Counted from the stretch's first letter, positions 25,259-34,775 are shown. The stretch is 64,000 nucleotides of DNA from Streptomyces sp. HUAS CB01 (GCF_030406905.1 NZ_CP129137.1:4794001-4858000), one strand, 5' to 3'. A program made the numbers and translations. Notes: generated by a model not told the origin, from the sequence alone.

Positions 25259-25855
25259 TCAAACAGGCACGGACGGGCTATCGGGGCGGCCTCCGGGGCG
25301 GCCGTAATCGGGGTGTCCGGGATGATTGGCCACTACATGTGCCAGTCGGGCCCGGGCGAGCCGGCGGAGCTCGTCCGCCGCGACCACGCGCTCCTCGTCC
25401 GGATCGTTGGCGAGTCGCGAGCGGATCCCGGCGAGTACCTGGTCGGGCTGCTCGTCGGCCGGGCAGCCGTCCAGGCAGATGACGAAGGCGTGGCCGAAAC
25501 TCGCCTCGTACGCGGCGTGGGCGGCGCGCAGGGCGGTGTGTGCCGCCGGCGGGGCGGTGGGGTGCAGCCCGGAAGAGGACTCCGCGGTCAGCGCCTCGTC
25601 CAGGTCGGCGGAGGCCAGGTCGTAGCTGGCCTCGTCGGCGGCGGCGAGGAGGGCGCCGAGGTCGGGGTAGGGGCGGTGGGCGGCGACCCGGCGGGCCCAG
25701 CGGCGGCTCCCGCAGCAGCTGAGGAGGGACGTGGTGGCGGCGGCCGCCGGGGCGGTGTTGAAGCGCTCCAGGCCGGGCAGGCGGCCCCCGGCGGCCTGGC
25801 GCGGCCCGGGGGCGGACGCCGGGGAGGCGGGCCCGGCGGGGGCCGGGATCCGCAC
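25259..25855 (-). CDS. OHCU decarboxylase-like (UraD-related) protein
   Basis: The 198-residue protein resembles 2-oxo-4-hydroxy-4-carboxy-5-ureidoimidazoline decarboxylase, a urate-breakdown enzyme. It has LERFNTAP near residue 30, LLSCCGSRRWARRVAAHRPY, and FGHAFVICLDG, followed by a helical end with RRLARARLAHVV. The HPRIG-type motif that carries the catalytic His in true UraD is not visible; in its place stands ESSSGLHPTAPPAAHTAL. No other purine-catabolic gene is near. It may therefore be a non-catalytic or divergent paralogue. It is divergent from the hexosaminidase gene. Confidence 0.6.
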   Translation of the reverse strand: MRIPAPAGPASPASAPGPRQAAGGRLPGLERFNTAPAAAATTSLLSCCGSRRWARRVAAHRPYPDLGALLAAADEASYDLASADLDEALTAESSSGLHPTAPPAAHTALRAAHAAYEASFGHAFVICLDGCPADEQPDQVLAGIRSRLANDPDEERVVAADELRRLARARLAHVVANHPGHPDYGRPGGRPDSPSVPV

Positions 25856-26107
25856 GGCCGGGGGGAGCGTGGGCGGTCGCTGCGGGAGGCCGGTGTGCGA
25901 TTCGCTGGACAGCGTGGGCTCCGGTGCGACTGGGAAGCGTGGGGTGGTTGAGCTGCAACGCTATCGAGGCGCGCCAGAAGGTGTCCGAAGGATGCGCGAA
26001 TTTCACCCGGACGGGAGAGTTTCGGTGTGCACCGTGGACGGCCGTGGAGTAAATCACCCGATTAGGCTTTGTTCGTCATACTTCTTCATGAGGTGGAGGC
26101 TCTTTTC

Positions 26108-27715
26108 GTGATCTGGCACTTCCGGCGTGTGCGGCGCTCGGCCCCGGCCGTCGCGGCCGCCGTGGCCCTGTCGGCGGCCGTCTCCTGTTCCGCCGGCGGC
26201 TCCGCCGGTGCCGAGCGGGCCCAGGGGACTCCGAGGGCGGAGGCCGCTCCGACGCCGACGCCGACCCCCTCCCCGACGAAGACGTATCCGCTCTCGACCG
26301 CGCCCAGGACCATTCCCTCCGTGCGCGCCCACGAGGCCGCCCGCGGCCCCGGCTGGCGCCCGGTGGCGGGCAGTGCCGTCGTCGTCGCCAAGGGGAGCGA
26401 GGCGCTCGCCGACGAGGGACGGCTGCTGGCGGGGGAGCTGAAGACGGGCTTCCGCGACAGCGGGCCCGCCAGGGCGGGCGACATCGAGCTGGCGCTCGGC
26501 CCCGCCGGAGGGGGCGCGCCCGAGTCGTACACCCTCACCACGCGCGACGGCCGTGTCCGGATCACCGGTCCGGACGAGGCCGGCGTCTTCTACGGCACCC
26601 GCACCCTGAAGCAGGCCGTCCGTTCCGGCGGCGCGATGCCCGAGGGCGTCGTCCGCGACCGGCCCGACCGTCCCCAGCGCGGCCTGAACGTCGACATCGC
26701 GCGCAAGCACTTCACCCCCGGCTGGATCGAGGCGCGGCTGCGCGAGATGGCCGACCTGAAGCTCAACGTGCTCGGACTGCACTTCTCCGACGACCAGGGC
26801 TTCCGGATCGCCTCCGACAGCCATCCCGAGGTCGTCTCCCGGGAGCACCTCGGCAAGGCGGAGGTCCGCCGGATCCTCGCCCTCGCGCGGAGCCTCCACA
26901 TCACCGTCGTGCCCGAGATCGACTCGCCCGGACACCTGGGCGCGGTCATGAAGGCGCACCCCCGGCTGCAGCTGCGCAATGTCAACGGGGTGCCCCGGCA
27001 GGGTGCCATCGACATCTCCGATCCGGAGTCCGCGCGGATCGTCGACGACCTGCTGCGCGAGTACGCCCAGCTCTTCCCCGGCCGCTGGTTCCACGTCGGC
27101 GCCGACGAGTACCAGGCCCTGACCGTGCGCGACCCGCAGGCGTCGTACCCGCAGCTCGCCCGGGCCGCCGAGCGGAAGTACGGACCGAACGCCACGGTGC
27201 AGGACCTGGCGACCGGCTGGCTGAACGACCGGGCCGCGGTGGTGCGCGCCGCGCAGAAGCAGCCCAAGGCCTGGAACGACGGCTTCTTCCGCGGCGGTGT
27301 CGTCTCGCCCGACAAGGACATCGAGGTCGAGTACTGGACGGGCAAGGAGAACGGCGCCCGGCCGCCGGCCGAGTACCTGGCGGAGGGCCGCAAGGTCGTC
27401 AACCTCAACGACGAGTACCTCTACTACGTGCTCGGCGAGCCCAACGAGTTCACGTACCCGACCGGCCGGCGCATCTACGAGCAGTGGACGCCGCTCGTGC
27501 TGCGCGGCACGACCCCCGTCCCCGAACGCTACTCGGGCCAGATCCTCGGCGGCCGCCTCGCCATCTGGGGCGACCTCGCCCGGGCGCAGACCCAGGACCA
27601 GGTGGCGGCGGGCATCCGCATGCCGCTGCGCGCGGTGTCCCAGAAGCTGTGGACCCCGGGGCGGCCCGCGCTCTCGTGGGCGGAGTTCAACGCGCTGGCG
27701 GACCGGCTCGGCTGA
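26108..27715 (+). CDS. Secreted GH20 beta-N-acetylhexosaminidase, probable lipoprotein
   Basis: The 535-residue exported enzyme is predicted to release N-acetylhexosamine from chitin or wall fragments. After a basic signal peptide, a lipobox-like AVSC at about residues 27-30 suggests lipid anchoring, followed by a Thr/Pro repeat linker (TPTPTPSPT). A GH20 N-terminal domain spans about residues 75-190. The catalytic barrel has HFSDDQGFRI, PEIDSPGHLGAV and the key pair Asp333-Glu334 in HVGADEYQ. The GTG at 26108 has an AGGTGGAGG site 8 bp upstream. A longer upstream in-frame ATG is less likely. Confidence 0.9.
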   Translation: MIWHFRRVRRSAPAVAAAVALSAAVSCSAGGSAGAERAQGTPRAEAAPTPTPTPSPTKTYPLSTAPRTIPSVRAHEAARGPGWRPVAGSAVVVAKGSEALADEGRLLAGELKTGFRDSGPARAGDIELALGPAGGGAPESYTLTTRDGRVRITGPDEAGVFYGTRTLKQAVRSGGAMPEGVVRDRPDRPQRGLNVDIARKHFTPGWIEARLREMADLKLNVLGLHFSDDQGFRIASDSHPEVVSREHLGKAEVRRILALARSLHITVVPEIDSPGHLGAVMKAHPRLQLRNVNGVPRQGAIDISDPESARIVDDLLREYAQLFPGRWFHVGADEYQALTVRDPQASYPQLARAAERKYGPNATVQDLATGWLNDRAAVVRAAQKQPKAWNDGFFRGGVVSPDKDIEVEYWTGKENGARPPAEYLAEGRKVVNLNDEYLYYVLGEPNEFTYPTGRRIYEQWTPLVLRGTTPVPERYSGQILGGRLAIWGDLARAQTQDQVAAGIRMPLRAVSQKLWTPGRPALSWAEFNALADRLG

Positions 27716-27816
27716 GGTTAGGGTCCGGAGACCGACCGCTCTCGTACGGTTGTTCGCCGCGCTGCCCTGGGGAGGGGCGCGCACCCGTCTCCGTGTCCCG
27801 TGGGGGGATCCCTTTC

Positions 27817-28530
27817 ATGACGCATGCACCCATGCCCGTGCCCGTACCGCCCGTGCAGGCGGCGCCCGGCCGCGTGCTCCGCTCGCCCGTCGGGCTCTCG
27901 TACGCCGTCACCGCGCTGCTCGGTGTCGTCATCGTCGTCGATCTCCTGATCGTCGCGGCCTCGTTCACCATGCGCTCGTTCCTGAGCGGTGTCGTCACGG
28001 GCGCGGGCGACTTCGACGAGGACGAGGCGAGGCGCGCCGACTGGGCGATGGCCGGATCGAGTGTGCTGTACGTCGTCGCCCTGCTGGCCGCGGGCACGCT
28101 CTTCGTCATCTGGTTCCACCGGGTCCGGCAGAACGCGGAGGTCTTCGCGCCCGGCACCCAGCGCAGGACCCCGGGCTGGGCGATCGGCGCCTGGTTCATC
28201 CCGATCGCCCACCTGTGGATCCCGCGGGGCATCGCCGCCGATGTGCTGCGGGCGAGCGGCACCGACCCCCACGGCGGCGGGTCGGCCGGACGGGGCCTCC
28301 TCAATGCCTGGTGGGGCGCCTGGGTCTGGGCGGTGCTCTTCGACCGGTACGCGAGCAGGACGTACGACAAGGCCCAGGACGCCGACGCGATCCATCACGC
28401 GGCGGGTCTGGTGATGACCGGTGCCGTGTTCGACATGGTCGCCGCCGTCCTCGCCGTCCTCTTCGTCCGCAGGCTGACCGCGATGCAGCACGCCAAGGCC
28501 GTCGCGGGCCCGGCCGTGCCACAGGTTTGA
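27817..28530 (+). CDS. DUF4328 domain-containing membrane protein
   Basis: The 237-residue protein starts with a short Pro/Val-rich tail and has about five hydrophobic helices. The DUF4328 signature runs FVIWFHRVRQNAEVF, TPGWAIGAWFIPIAHLW, and then a WWGAWVW block. This family is common in Streptomyces and has no known function. The ATG at 27817 follows a GGGGGGA sequence. It lies 101 bp after the hexosaminidase gene on the same strand. Confidence 0.82.
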   Translation: MTHAPMPVPVPPVQAAPGRVLRSPVGLSYAVTALLGVVIVVDLLIVAASFTMRSFLSGVVTGAGDFDEDEARRADWAMAGSSVLYVVALLAAGTLFVIWFHRVRQNAEVFAPGTQRRTPGWAIGAWFIPIAHLWIPRGIAADVLRASGTDPHGGGSAGRGLLNAWWGAWVWAVLFDRYASRTYDKAQDADAIHHAAGLVMTGAVFDMVAAVLAVLFVRRLTAMQHAKAVAGPAVPQV

Positions 28531-28642
28531 TACGCGGGCGAAACCGGATCATCCCGACAGTTCCCCGATCGGCGGGGTGACGATTTTCGGCCACTCGGCG
28601 CTGTAAGTGACGTACTGCGAACGCACAGTCGGGGAGGCGTCG

Positions 28643-29161
28643 ATGGGCCTGGTGCAACTGATCGCGGAGGCGGACGAGCGGAGCCTGGCCGCGAGCGGCC
28701 TCGCGTGTCTGGATCGCTGCCAGCCCCTGCTCGACGAGGAGCCCGACGTGCTGCGCCCCCTGTGGGCGGGCATCGCCGAGGGCGAGGAGGGCTGGGCCGG
28801 CCAGCTGGCCGCCGCGAGGGCGGCACTCGACGAGACGCCCGTCGACGACGCGTCGAGCGACGCCTGGGCGCCGGTGCGGAAGATGATCGCGGCCGCCCCG
28901 TCCGAGTGGGCCACCGGGCCGCTCGGCGAATGGGCGACGGCGTGCTCCGCCCTGGCGCTCGAACTGCACCGGGAACTCGACCCGGTCGGAGGCGCCGGCG
29001 GTCCGCTCGTCACGGGCGAGGAGCGCCGCCAGATCCAGATCCTGGAGACCCTCGCGGCGAGTCCGGACGGCGCCGCGCTCCGCCGCGCCCTGGACCTCTC
29101 GACGGAGGGCCGGCGCGTGCTGCGCGCGGCCCTGTCCCGACGGGCGAGGTCCCAGGGCTGA
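28643..29161 (+). CDS. Conserved hypothetical protein
   Basis: The 172-residue cytoplasmic protein is acidic and helical, rich in Ala, Leu and Glu, with Trp-containing blocks such as PLWAGIAEGEEGWAGQL and EWATGPLGEWATACSALA. It has no signal peptide or membrane helix. I do not recognise a domain. The ATG at 28643 is chosen for its GGGGAGG site at 28631-28637; an in-frame ATG 12 codons earlier lacks one. Codon use is normal Streptomyces. It ends 302 bp before the convergent amidase gene. Confidence 0.7.
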   Translation: MGLVQLIAEADERSLAASGLACLDRCQPLLDEEPDVLRPLWAGIAEGEEGWAGQLAAARAALDETPVDDASSDAWAPVRKMIAAAPSEWATGPLGEWATACSALALELHRELDPVGGAGGPLVTGEERRQIQILETLAASPDGAALRRALDLSTEGRRVLRAALSRRARSQG

Positions 29162-29463
29162 CCCGCGGCCGGGCCCGTACCAGGCCCTCGGCGGGCATGC
29201 CTGGGCCGTGCCCGGAACCGGCCGAGGCGGACGTGCCCGTGCCCGGCCTTCGGTGGGCGTGCCGGGGTGTCCGTGCCCGAACGGGCCGAGGCGGACGCGC
29301 CCGTGCCCGCTGCGACGGGGCGACGGGGTCGGTCTGCGCCCGCTGCCCGGGCCGATGGGGCGGGCTCGTACCCGACCCGGCCTCGGCGGACGCGCCCGTG
29401 CCCGCGGCCGGGCCGTTGGGGCCGGCCCGCGACTCCGCCTGCCGGCGGGCCGGCCCGTGCCCG
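29162..29463. repeat. Gene-free stretch with dispersed GC-rich repeats
   Basis: No gene is seen. A core GGCGGACGYGCCCGTGCCCG occurs three times (about 29226-29245, 29291-29310 and 29386-29405), spaced roughly 65 and 95 bp, with many shorter variants of CGTGCCCG around them. It separates two convergent genes and may fold extensively, but no single clean terminator stands out. Confidence 0.5.
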
Positions 29464-31146
29464 CTATCCCGCCGACGTGGCCGGCTCGTCCTCGGGCGCG
29501 GTGAGTCCCAGCGGTCCGCCGCTCGCGACCACCTCCGGGCCGGCGAGGAGATCCGCGTAGCCGTCGCCGTCCAGGTCCTGCGCGGTCAGCGCCTCGGCGT
29601 CCGCGCCCACCGCGAGTGCGGGCGCGCCGGCCGTGCTCAGACCGACGGGCGAACCGTGGTATGTGACGATCCCCCGCGTGGTGGACACGGCCAGATCGTC
29701 GTACCCGTCGCCGTTCATGTCGCCCGAGGCGAGGGCGGACCCGCCGGCGCCCATCAGGACGGTCGGCGAGGCCGTACGGCGTCCGTGCTCGGGACCGCTC
29801 AGCACGACGAGCGGGGCGGCACCGTCCGGCGTGCGGTAGGCGACCGCCAGGTCCCGGTCGCCGTCCCCGTCGAAGTCGCCGCCGACGGAGTCCTGCTCCT
29901 CGGCGCCGTCCGGGACGACGGCCGCGGTCTCGGACCCGGGGTCCTGGGGCCAGGGCGCCCCGGCGGTCTCCGGATCGCCGGCCCCCGCCCCGTCGGCCCG
30001 GGCCGCGGACAGCCGGATCGCGGGCAGGTCGGCGTAGAGATGGCCGCCGGGGCACTCGGTCGGGTACGCGTCGCGGTGTCCCGGCAGCCGCGGGAGGGTG
30101 ACGCGCTCCCCGCGCCGGAACCTGCCGTTGTCCACGGACGCCGTGATGGTCGTGCTTCCGCCGACGGCGAGCCCGTACAGGCCGAGTTTCCAGGAGGCGA
30201 CCTTCGTGACGGCGTCGCGCACCGCGGGCGTGGTCGTGGCGGTGCTGTAGTCGCCGATCACCGAGACGCTGCTCGTGTCGACGTTGAAGCCGTACGTGTG
30301 CGCGCCCTGCACCGGGCGGTCGATGCCGCCGGCCCGGCCCTCGAAGATCCTTCCGCACTTGTCGACGAGGAAGTGGTAGCCGATGTCGTTCCAGCCCTGG
30401 CCCTCCACGTGGTACGTGAAGATGGCCCGGACGATCGCGGGCGAGTCGGCGCACCGGTACGTGTTCGAACCGGCGGTGTGGTGGACGAAGACCGCCTTGG
30501 TGGTGGAGTTGTACGTGGGCGGCCCGCCGACCTTGGACTCGTCCGCGCCCCAGCCCGCGCGCATGGTCATCGGCGGCGCGCCTGCCGGAGCCTCGGTGCG
30601 GGCGGCGGACGGGGGCGCCGGGGCGCCGCCCTGGGGGTCCACGAGTTCGACCCGCAGCCCACGCGGCAGCGCCTGTCCCTCGGCCCTCAGCTGAACGCCG
30701 TCCGACGGTCCGGTCCACAGCGGCCGGCTGCCCGCCCGCAGTCCCGCGGAGGCCTGGCCGGGGCCCGTCTCGGGTTTCCGTACGTCCATGTCGAGTTCGT
30801 GCCAGGACGACCACACACCCGTACGGCTGTCCCGGGTGCGGACCTCGACAGTGCCGCCGAGCTGTGCGTCCGGGTCGTCCCAGGTGACGCCGATCAGGCT
30901 GAACCGGGCGGTGGCGCGCGCCGGGAGCGCACGCTGCGTCGGGTCGGTGCCGGGCACGGACACGCTGTGGACCTCGCCGGCGCCGGGCGCGGCCGCCGAG
31001 TCCGGACCGTCCGCCGTGGAAGCGGGGGAACGGAGGGGGGAGGCCGACGGGGAGACGGGCGCCGAGGGCGGCGCGGCGGCCGTGAGGCCGGTGAGACAGA
31101 CGGCGGCGGTGCACGCGGCCGCGAAGGCCACAGGGCGGCATCTCAT
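29464..31146 (-). CDS. Secreted PGRP-type N-acetylmuramoyl-L-alanine amidase with FG-GAP repeats
   Basis: The 560-residue exported protein has a signal peptide (about 1-25), a beta-rich N-terminal domain (about 60-160), a peptidoglycan-recognition amidase domain (about 185-370) and C-terminal FG-GAP/VCBS-type repeats. Zinc-site candidates are His222/His223 in VFVHHTAGSN, the His of GAHTYGFN, and the Cys of YPTECPGGHLY. The repeats include GDFDGDGDRDLAVA, GDMNGDGYDDLAVS and DLDGDGYADLLAG, which bind calcium and form a propeller-like fold. It resembles a larger paralogue encoded about 0.9 kb away at 32061-34775. The ATG at 31146 gives a normal signal peptide but has no strong ribosome binding site. 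Confidence 0.88.
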   Translation of the reverse strand: MRCRPVAFAAACTAAVCLTGLTAAAPPSAPVSPSASPLRSPASTADGPDSAAAPGAGEVHSVSVPGTDPTQRALPARATARFSLIGVTWDDPDAQLGGTVEVRTRDSRTGVWSSWHELDMDVRKPETGPGQASAGLRAGSRPLWTGPSDGVQLRAEGQALPRGLRVELVDPQGGAPAPPSAARTEAPAGAPPMTMRAGWGADESKVGGPPTYNSTTKAVFVHHTAGSNTYRCADSPAIVRAIFTYHVEGQGWNDIGYHFLVDKCGRIFEGRAGGIDRPVQGAHTYGFNVDTSSVSVIGDYSTATTTPAVRDAVTKVASWKLGLYGLAVGGSTTITASVDNGRFRRGERVTLPRLPGHRDAYPTECPGGHLYADLPAIRLSAARADGAGAGDPETAGAPWPQDPGSETAAVVPDGAEEQDSVGGDFDGDGDRDLAVAYRTPDGAAPLVVLSGPEHGRRTASPTVLMGAGGSALASGDMNGDGYDDLAVSTTRGIVTYHGSPVGLSTAGAPALAVGADAEALTAQDLDGDGYADLLAGPEVVASGGPLGLTAPEDEPATSAG

Positions 31147-31295
31147 GGGGCGGGAGCATAGGGAAGCAGCGGGCATATGGTGTGCAATGACGCTACGGCC
31201 GGGACGGTGACGCCCGTAATGAACGGGTGATTGACGGGCTGTCCGAAAATGATGGACCCGAACTCCCGTTCCCCGGTCATTGGTACGGTCCGGTC

Positions 31296-31971
31296 ATGGC
31301 CGTTGATCACGTGTCCGGTGTGTCAGACGCATCAGACGAACCGACGAGAACGCCCGTCACCGCCGACGACGTGCAGCACGCCGTCCGGCTGGCGCTGACC
31401 ACCCTGCGGGCCGGCCTCGGCGCCGACTGGGACGCCAGGGCGGGAGCCCTGGAGTGGACCTGCTGGGAGACCGTCGAGCATCTCGCCGACGACCTCTTCG
31501 CCTACGCCGCCCAGCTCGGCCCCGAGTCCCCGCCGCTCGACAACGATGTCCCCTTCGACTGGATCACGCGCCGGGACGGCGGACCGGCGAACGTCACCTT
31601 CGCCGACCGGGCCGCCGGTCCCAGGGGACTGCTCCAGATGCTCGACGCCTGCGGCGGCCTGCTCACGGCGATGGTCCGCACGGCTCCCGGGGAGGCACGG
31701 GCGTACCACACCTTCGGGACGTCCGACGCCGAGGGCTTCGCGGCCATGGGCGTGGTCGAGACCCTCGTCCACACCCACGACGTGGCCCAGGGCCTGGGCC
31801 TCACGTTCCCCTCCGGCGGGCCTCTGCGACCGGGTCCTCGTCCGCCTCTTCCCCTACGCACCGACGGACACGGACCGCTGGGACACCCTTCTGTGGGCGA
31901 CGGGCCGTGGCGAACTGCCCGGCCGCAAGCGCCTGGAGTCCTGGCGGTGGCACGGGGCCACGCGGGACTGA
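31296..31971 (+). pseudogene. Maleylpyruvate isomerase-domain protein, broken by a one-base frameshift
   Basis: From the ATG at 31296 the frame encodes a mycothiol-dependent maleylpyruvate isomerase-type N-terminal domain: ALEWTCWETVEHLADDLFAYA, then GVVETLVHTHDVAQGLGLTF. Just after GLTF the frame departs from the family. The expected end, PAGLCDRVLVRLFPYAPTDT to LESWRWHGATRD at 31971, lies in another frame. Removing one C from the CCCC run at 31808-31811 restores one continuous reading frame of about 224 residues. The break may be a true mutation or a sequencing error in a homopolymer. Without repair the product has an unrelated 115-residue tail ending at 32153. Confidence 0.75.
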
Positions 31972-31987
31972 CGCGGACCGGAAGGCG

Positions 31988-32025
31988 AGCGGCCGGGACC
32001 CCTTTCTCCTCGGGTCCCGGCCGCT
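31988..32025. terminator. Strong bidirectional hairpin
   Basis: A perfect 14-bp inverted repeat, AGCGGCCGGGACCC (31988-32001) and its complement (32012-32025), has a 10-nt pyrimidine-rich loop. It lies between the convergent isomerase-domain gene and the FG-GAP amidase gene. Confidence 0.8.
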
Positions 32026-32060
32026 GCCGTTCGGCGGTGGCGCTGTGGTGTGGTCCGGTG

Positions 32061-34775
32061 TTACGGGGTGATGAGACGCCCGATGCCCAGGCCCGAGGGC
32101 GCGGCCAGGGTGTTGACGCCGTAGAAGACGCCGGAGGAGGGCACGACACCTGACGTGCTGCTGTTGTCGAGCTGGAGGATCGTGCCGTTGCCGGCGTCCG
32201 TCCCGTCCGCGCCGAGGGCGAGATCGGCACGGCCGTAGCCGGACAGGTCGGTCAGGCTCACGGCGGTGCCGAGGCGCTCGTTCGGCGCGGTCGTACCGGG
32301 GACACCGGCGGTGTCCAGGTGGTACGCGACCGAACCGGTGGCGGTCATGCCGGTGGCGGAGCCGCGGATCAGGAGGGCCTGGCCCGCGTTGGCCTGGTTG
32401 GCGCCGTCGCGCGTGAGGTCCTCGCCGGGCAGGCCGACGAGGACGTCGGCGTAACCGTCGAGGTTGACGTCTCCGACGGAGACCGAGGCGCCCATGGTGT
32501 CGCCGGACTCGTCGCTGTCGGGGATCCCGGTGCTGTTCTGGCTGAAGGTGGCACGGCCGTCCTTGGTCAGGCCCGTGGGCGAGCCGAGCACCTGGGCGAC
32601 CGCGCCGCCCGTCGCGAGGTGGCCGGACTCCGTGGAGTTCGGCTGGCCGATCGCCAGGTCGTCGTAGCCGTCGCCGTTGATGTCGCCCACGGCGAGCGAG
32701 CGGCCGCCGCGCGGGTAGAGGACGCCGACCCGCTCCAGGCCGTTGGCCGTGCCCTTGAGCGCGAGGATCCTGCCCACACCCGACGAGTCGCGGTAGGTGA
32801 TGGCGGCGTCGGCGTAGCCGTCGCCGTTGAAGTCGCCGCTTCCGGCGGAGGCGAAGGAGACCACCGAGGTGTTCGCGGTGTCGCTCAGCCAGCCGGCCTT
32901 GGTGGCGTAGGTGGGGTTCTTGGACTCGAACACCCACCAGCGGCCCGGCTTGCCCGGGGCCACCGACAGGACGTCCGCGGTGCCGTCGGCGTTGAAGTCG
33001 CCGACGGCAACGGCGGTGCCGAGCTTGTCACCGGTCACGCGGTAGGCGGGCGAGGTCATGTAGCTGACGCCGGAGGTGAGACCGGGGCCGTTGAGCACGG
33101 TCACCGAGCCGGTGTCGGTGTGCCCCGACTCGTCGTCCTCGCCGGGGGCGCCCACGACCAGGTCGGCGTAGCCGTCACCGTTGTAGTCGCCCCAGGAGGA
33201 CGTGGTGCCGAACTGGTCGCCGCTCTCGTTGGCGCCGGGCACGTCTCCGCTGTTCTGGTCGATGGACGTGCGCACCGTGGTGCTCGGCCCGTCGGTGGTG
33301 CCGGGCAGAACGGTGACGCGGCCCGCGCTGCTCGCGTACTTGGGCAGACCCGCGACGAGGTCGGTGATGCCGTCCCGGTTGTGGTCGGCCGTCGGGATCG
33401 CGGAGTTGCGGCCGGGGCCGGCGGCGAAGTCCCGGATGGCGGGGAGCTTGGCGTACAGGTTCTTGCCGGGGCAGGCGGTCGCGAAGGCGTCGCGGTGCCC
33501 GGAGATCACCTTCATGGTGGCCTGCTGGCCGGTCGTGTACTTGCCCGTGTTGCCCTGCGCGGTCAGCGTGACGCTGCCCTGCGGGTCACCGCCGTACTGC
33601 CCCAGCTTCCAGGCCGCGACCCGGGCCGCCGACCGCAGCGCGGCCTTCGTCGGCTGTCCGGCGGGCTTGCCGGTCGCCGGGTCGCCCTCGAAGTCGCCGA
33701 GGACGGCGATGCCGGTGGAGTAGCTGTTGAAGCCGTAGGTGTGCGCGCCCTTGACCGGAAGGTCGGTACCGCCGCCGCGGCCCTCGAAGATCTGGCCGCA
33801 CTTGTCGACCAGGAAGTTGTAGCCGAGGTCGTTCCAGTCCTCGGCGTTGATGTGGTACTCCATGATGCCGCGCACCAGGGCCGCGGACTCGGCGCAACTG
33901 TAGTTGTTGGCGCCGACGGTGTGGTGGATGAAGACCGCCTGGATCTTCTCGATGTACTCGGCGGGGTCCTCGACCAGCGACTCGTCGGCCCCCCACTGGG
34001 CGCGGCTGATGATCGACGGCTGCCTGACCGTCGACGGCAGCGCAGCCGGCTTGGTGGGCGTCGGCGTCGCGGTCTCGGTCGGCGTGCCGCTCTCGGTCGG
34101 CGCCGCCGTGTCGCTCGGCGTGGCGCTGTCCGCCGGGGACGCCGTACCGCCGGGGGCGGCGGTGTCCGTCGGCGTCGCGGTGTCCGTCGCGGTCGCGACG
34201 GGAGTCTCCTCCACGGCGAACGCCGCGTTGCCCATGTCCGTGTCCGCCGCGGGCGTGCTCAGCCCCGCGGCCGGAGCAGCGGGGTTCTTCGCCTCCGCCT
34301 TGCTCACGCCGGGGTCCACCATGTGCAGCTTCAGGCCCTTGGGGAGCGCCGCCCGGCCGTCCACGCGCACCTGCACGGCGTTGGAAGGGCCGACCCACAG
34401 CGGCTCGGACGCTCCGCGTCCGCCGTCGCTCTCGACCTCGTCCGGAGTGTCCGACTCCGCGAGGTCGACGGACTGCCAGCCGGACCACCGCCCGGTCTCG
34501 GCGCTGCGTGTCCGCACCTGCGCGACGATGCCCGCGACCTTCGCGGAGTCGTCGTCCCAGCCGATGCCGACCAGGGAGAACGGCTCCGTCGTCGTCGCCG
34601 GAAGGTTCCGGTCGGTGGCGTCGCCCTTGGCCAGCGCGAGTGAACGCAGCTCGGCGGCCCGCTCGTGCAGCCGCGGCGGCTGCGGCCTGTCCGACGGACT
34701 CGCCGTGGCCACGGTCACCACACCGGCACCACCCAGCACCACGGCGCCGAGCGTCAGCCACGCCCGGCGCTTCAT
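32061..34775 (-). CDS. Secreted PGRP-type amidase with seven or so FG-GAP repeats
   Basis: The 904-residue exported protein is a larger paralogue of the amidase at 29464-31146. After a signal peptide (about 1-26) comes a beta-rich domain (about 55-150) and a Thr/Ala/Pro repeat linker (TATDTATPTDTAAPGG type, about 185-245). The PGRP amidase follows (about 255-430, with VFIHHTVGANNYSC, GAHTYGFN and FATACPGKNLY). A long array of FG-GAP/integrin-like repeats such as DYNGDGYADLVVGAPGEDD runs to the C-terminus. It likely cleaves peptidoglycan outside the cell; the repeats suggest calcium-dependent surface or glycan binding. The ATG at 34775 gives the signal MKRRAWLTLGAVVLGG. Confidence 0.88.
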   Translation of the reverse strand: MKRRAWLTLGAVVLGGAGVVTVATASPSDRPQPPRLHERAAELRSLALAKGDATDRNLPATTTEPFSLVGIGWDDDSAKVAGIVAQVRTRSAETGRWSGWQSVDLAESDTPDEVESDGGRGASEPLWVGPSNAVQVRVDGRAALPKGLKLHMVDPGVSKAEAKNPAAPAAGLSTPAADTDMGNAAFAVEETPVATATDTATPTDTAAPGGTASPADSATPSDTAAPTESGTPTETATPTPTKPAALPSTVRQPSIISRAQWGADESLVEDPAEYIEKIQAVFIHHTVGANNYSCAESAALVRGIMEYHINAEDWNDLGYNFLVDKCGQIFEGRGGGTDLPVKGAHTYGFNSYSTGIAVLGDFEGDPATGKPAGQPTKAALRSAARVAAWKLGQYGGDPQGSVTLTAQGNTGKYTTGQQATMKVISGHRDAFATACPGKNLYAKLPAIRDFAAGPGRNSAIPTADHNRDGITDLVAGLPKYASSAGRVTVLPGTTDGPSTTVRTSIDQNSGDVPGANESGDQFGTTSSWGDYNGDGYADLVVGAPGEDDESGHTDTGSVTVLNGPGLTSGVSYMTSPAYRVTGDKLGTAVAVGDFNADGTADVLSVAPGKPGRWWVFESKNPTYATKAGWLSDTANTSVVSFASAGSGDFNGDGYADAAITYRDSSGVGRILALKGTANGLERVGVLYPRGGRSLAVGDINGDGYDDLAIGQPNSTESGHLATGGAVAQVLGSPTGLTKDGRATFSQNSTGIPDSDESGDTMGASVSVGDVNLDGYADVLVGLPGEDLTRDGANQANAGQALLIRGSATGMTATGSVAYHLDTAGVPGTTAPNERLGTAVSLTDLSGYGRADLALGADGTDAGNGTILQLDNSSTSGVVPSSGVFYGVNTLAAPSGLGIGRLITP

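Noticed and set aside
28705..31161. Plus-strand open frame of 818 codons
   Set aside because: It overlaps the conserved gene at 28643 in another frame and then runs antisense to the FG-GAP amidase; low-complexity product.
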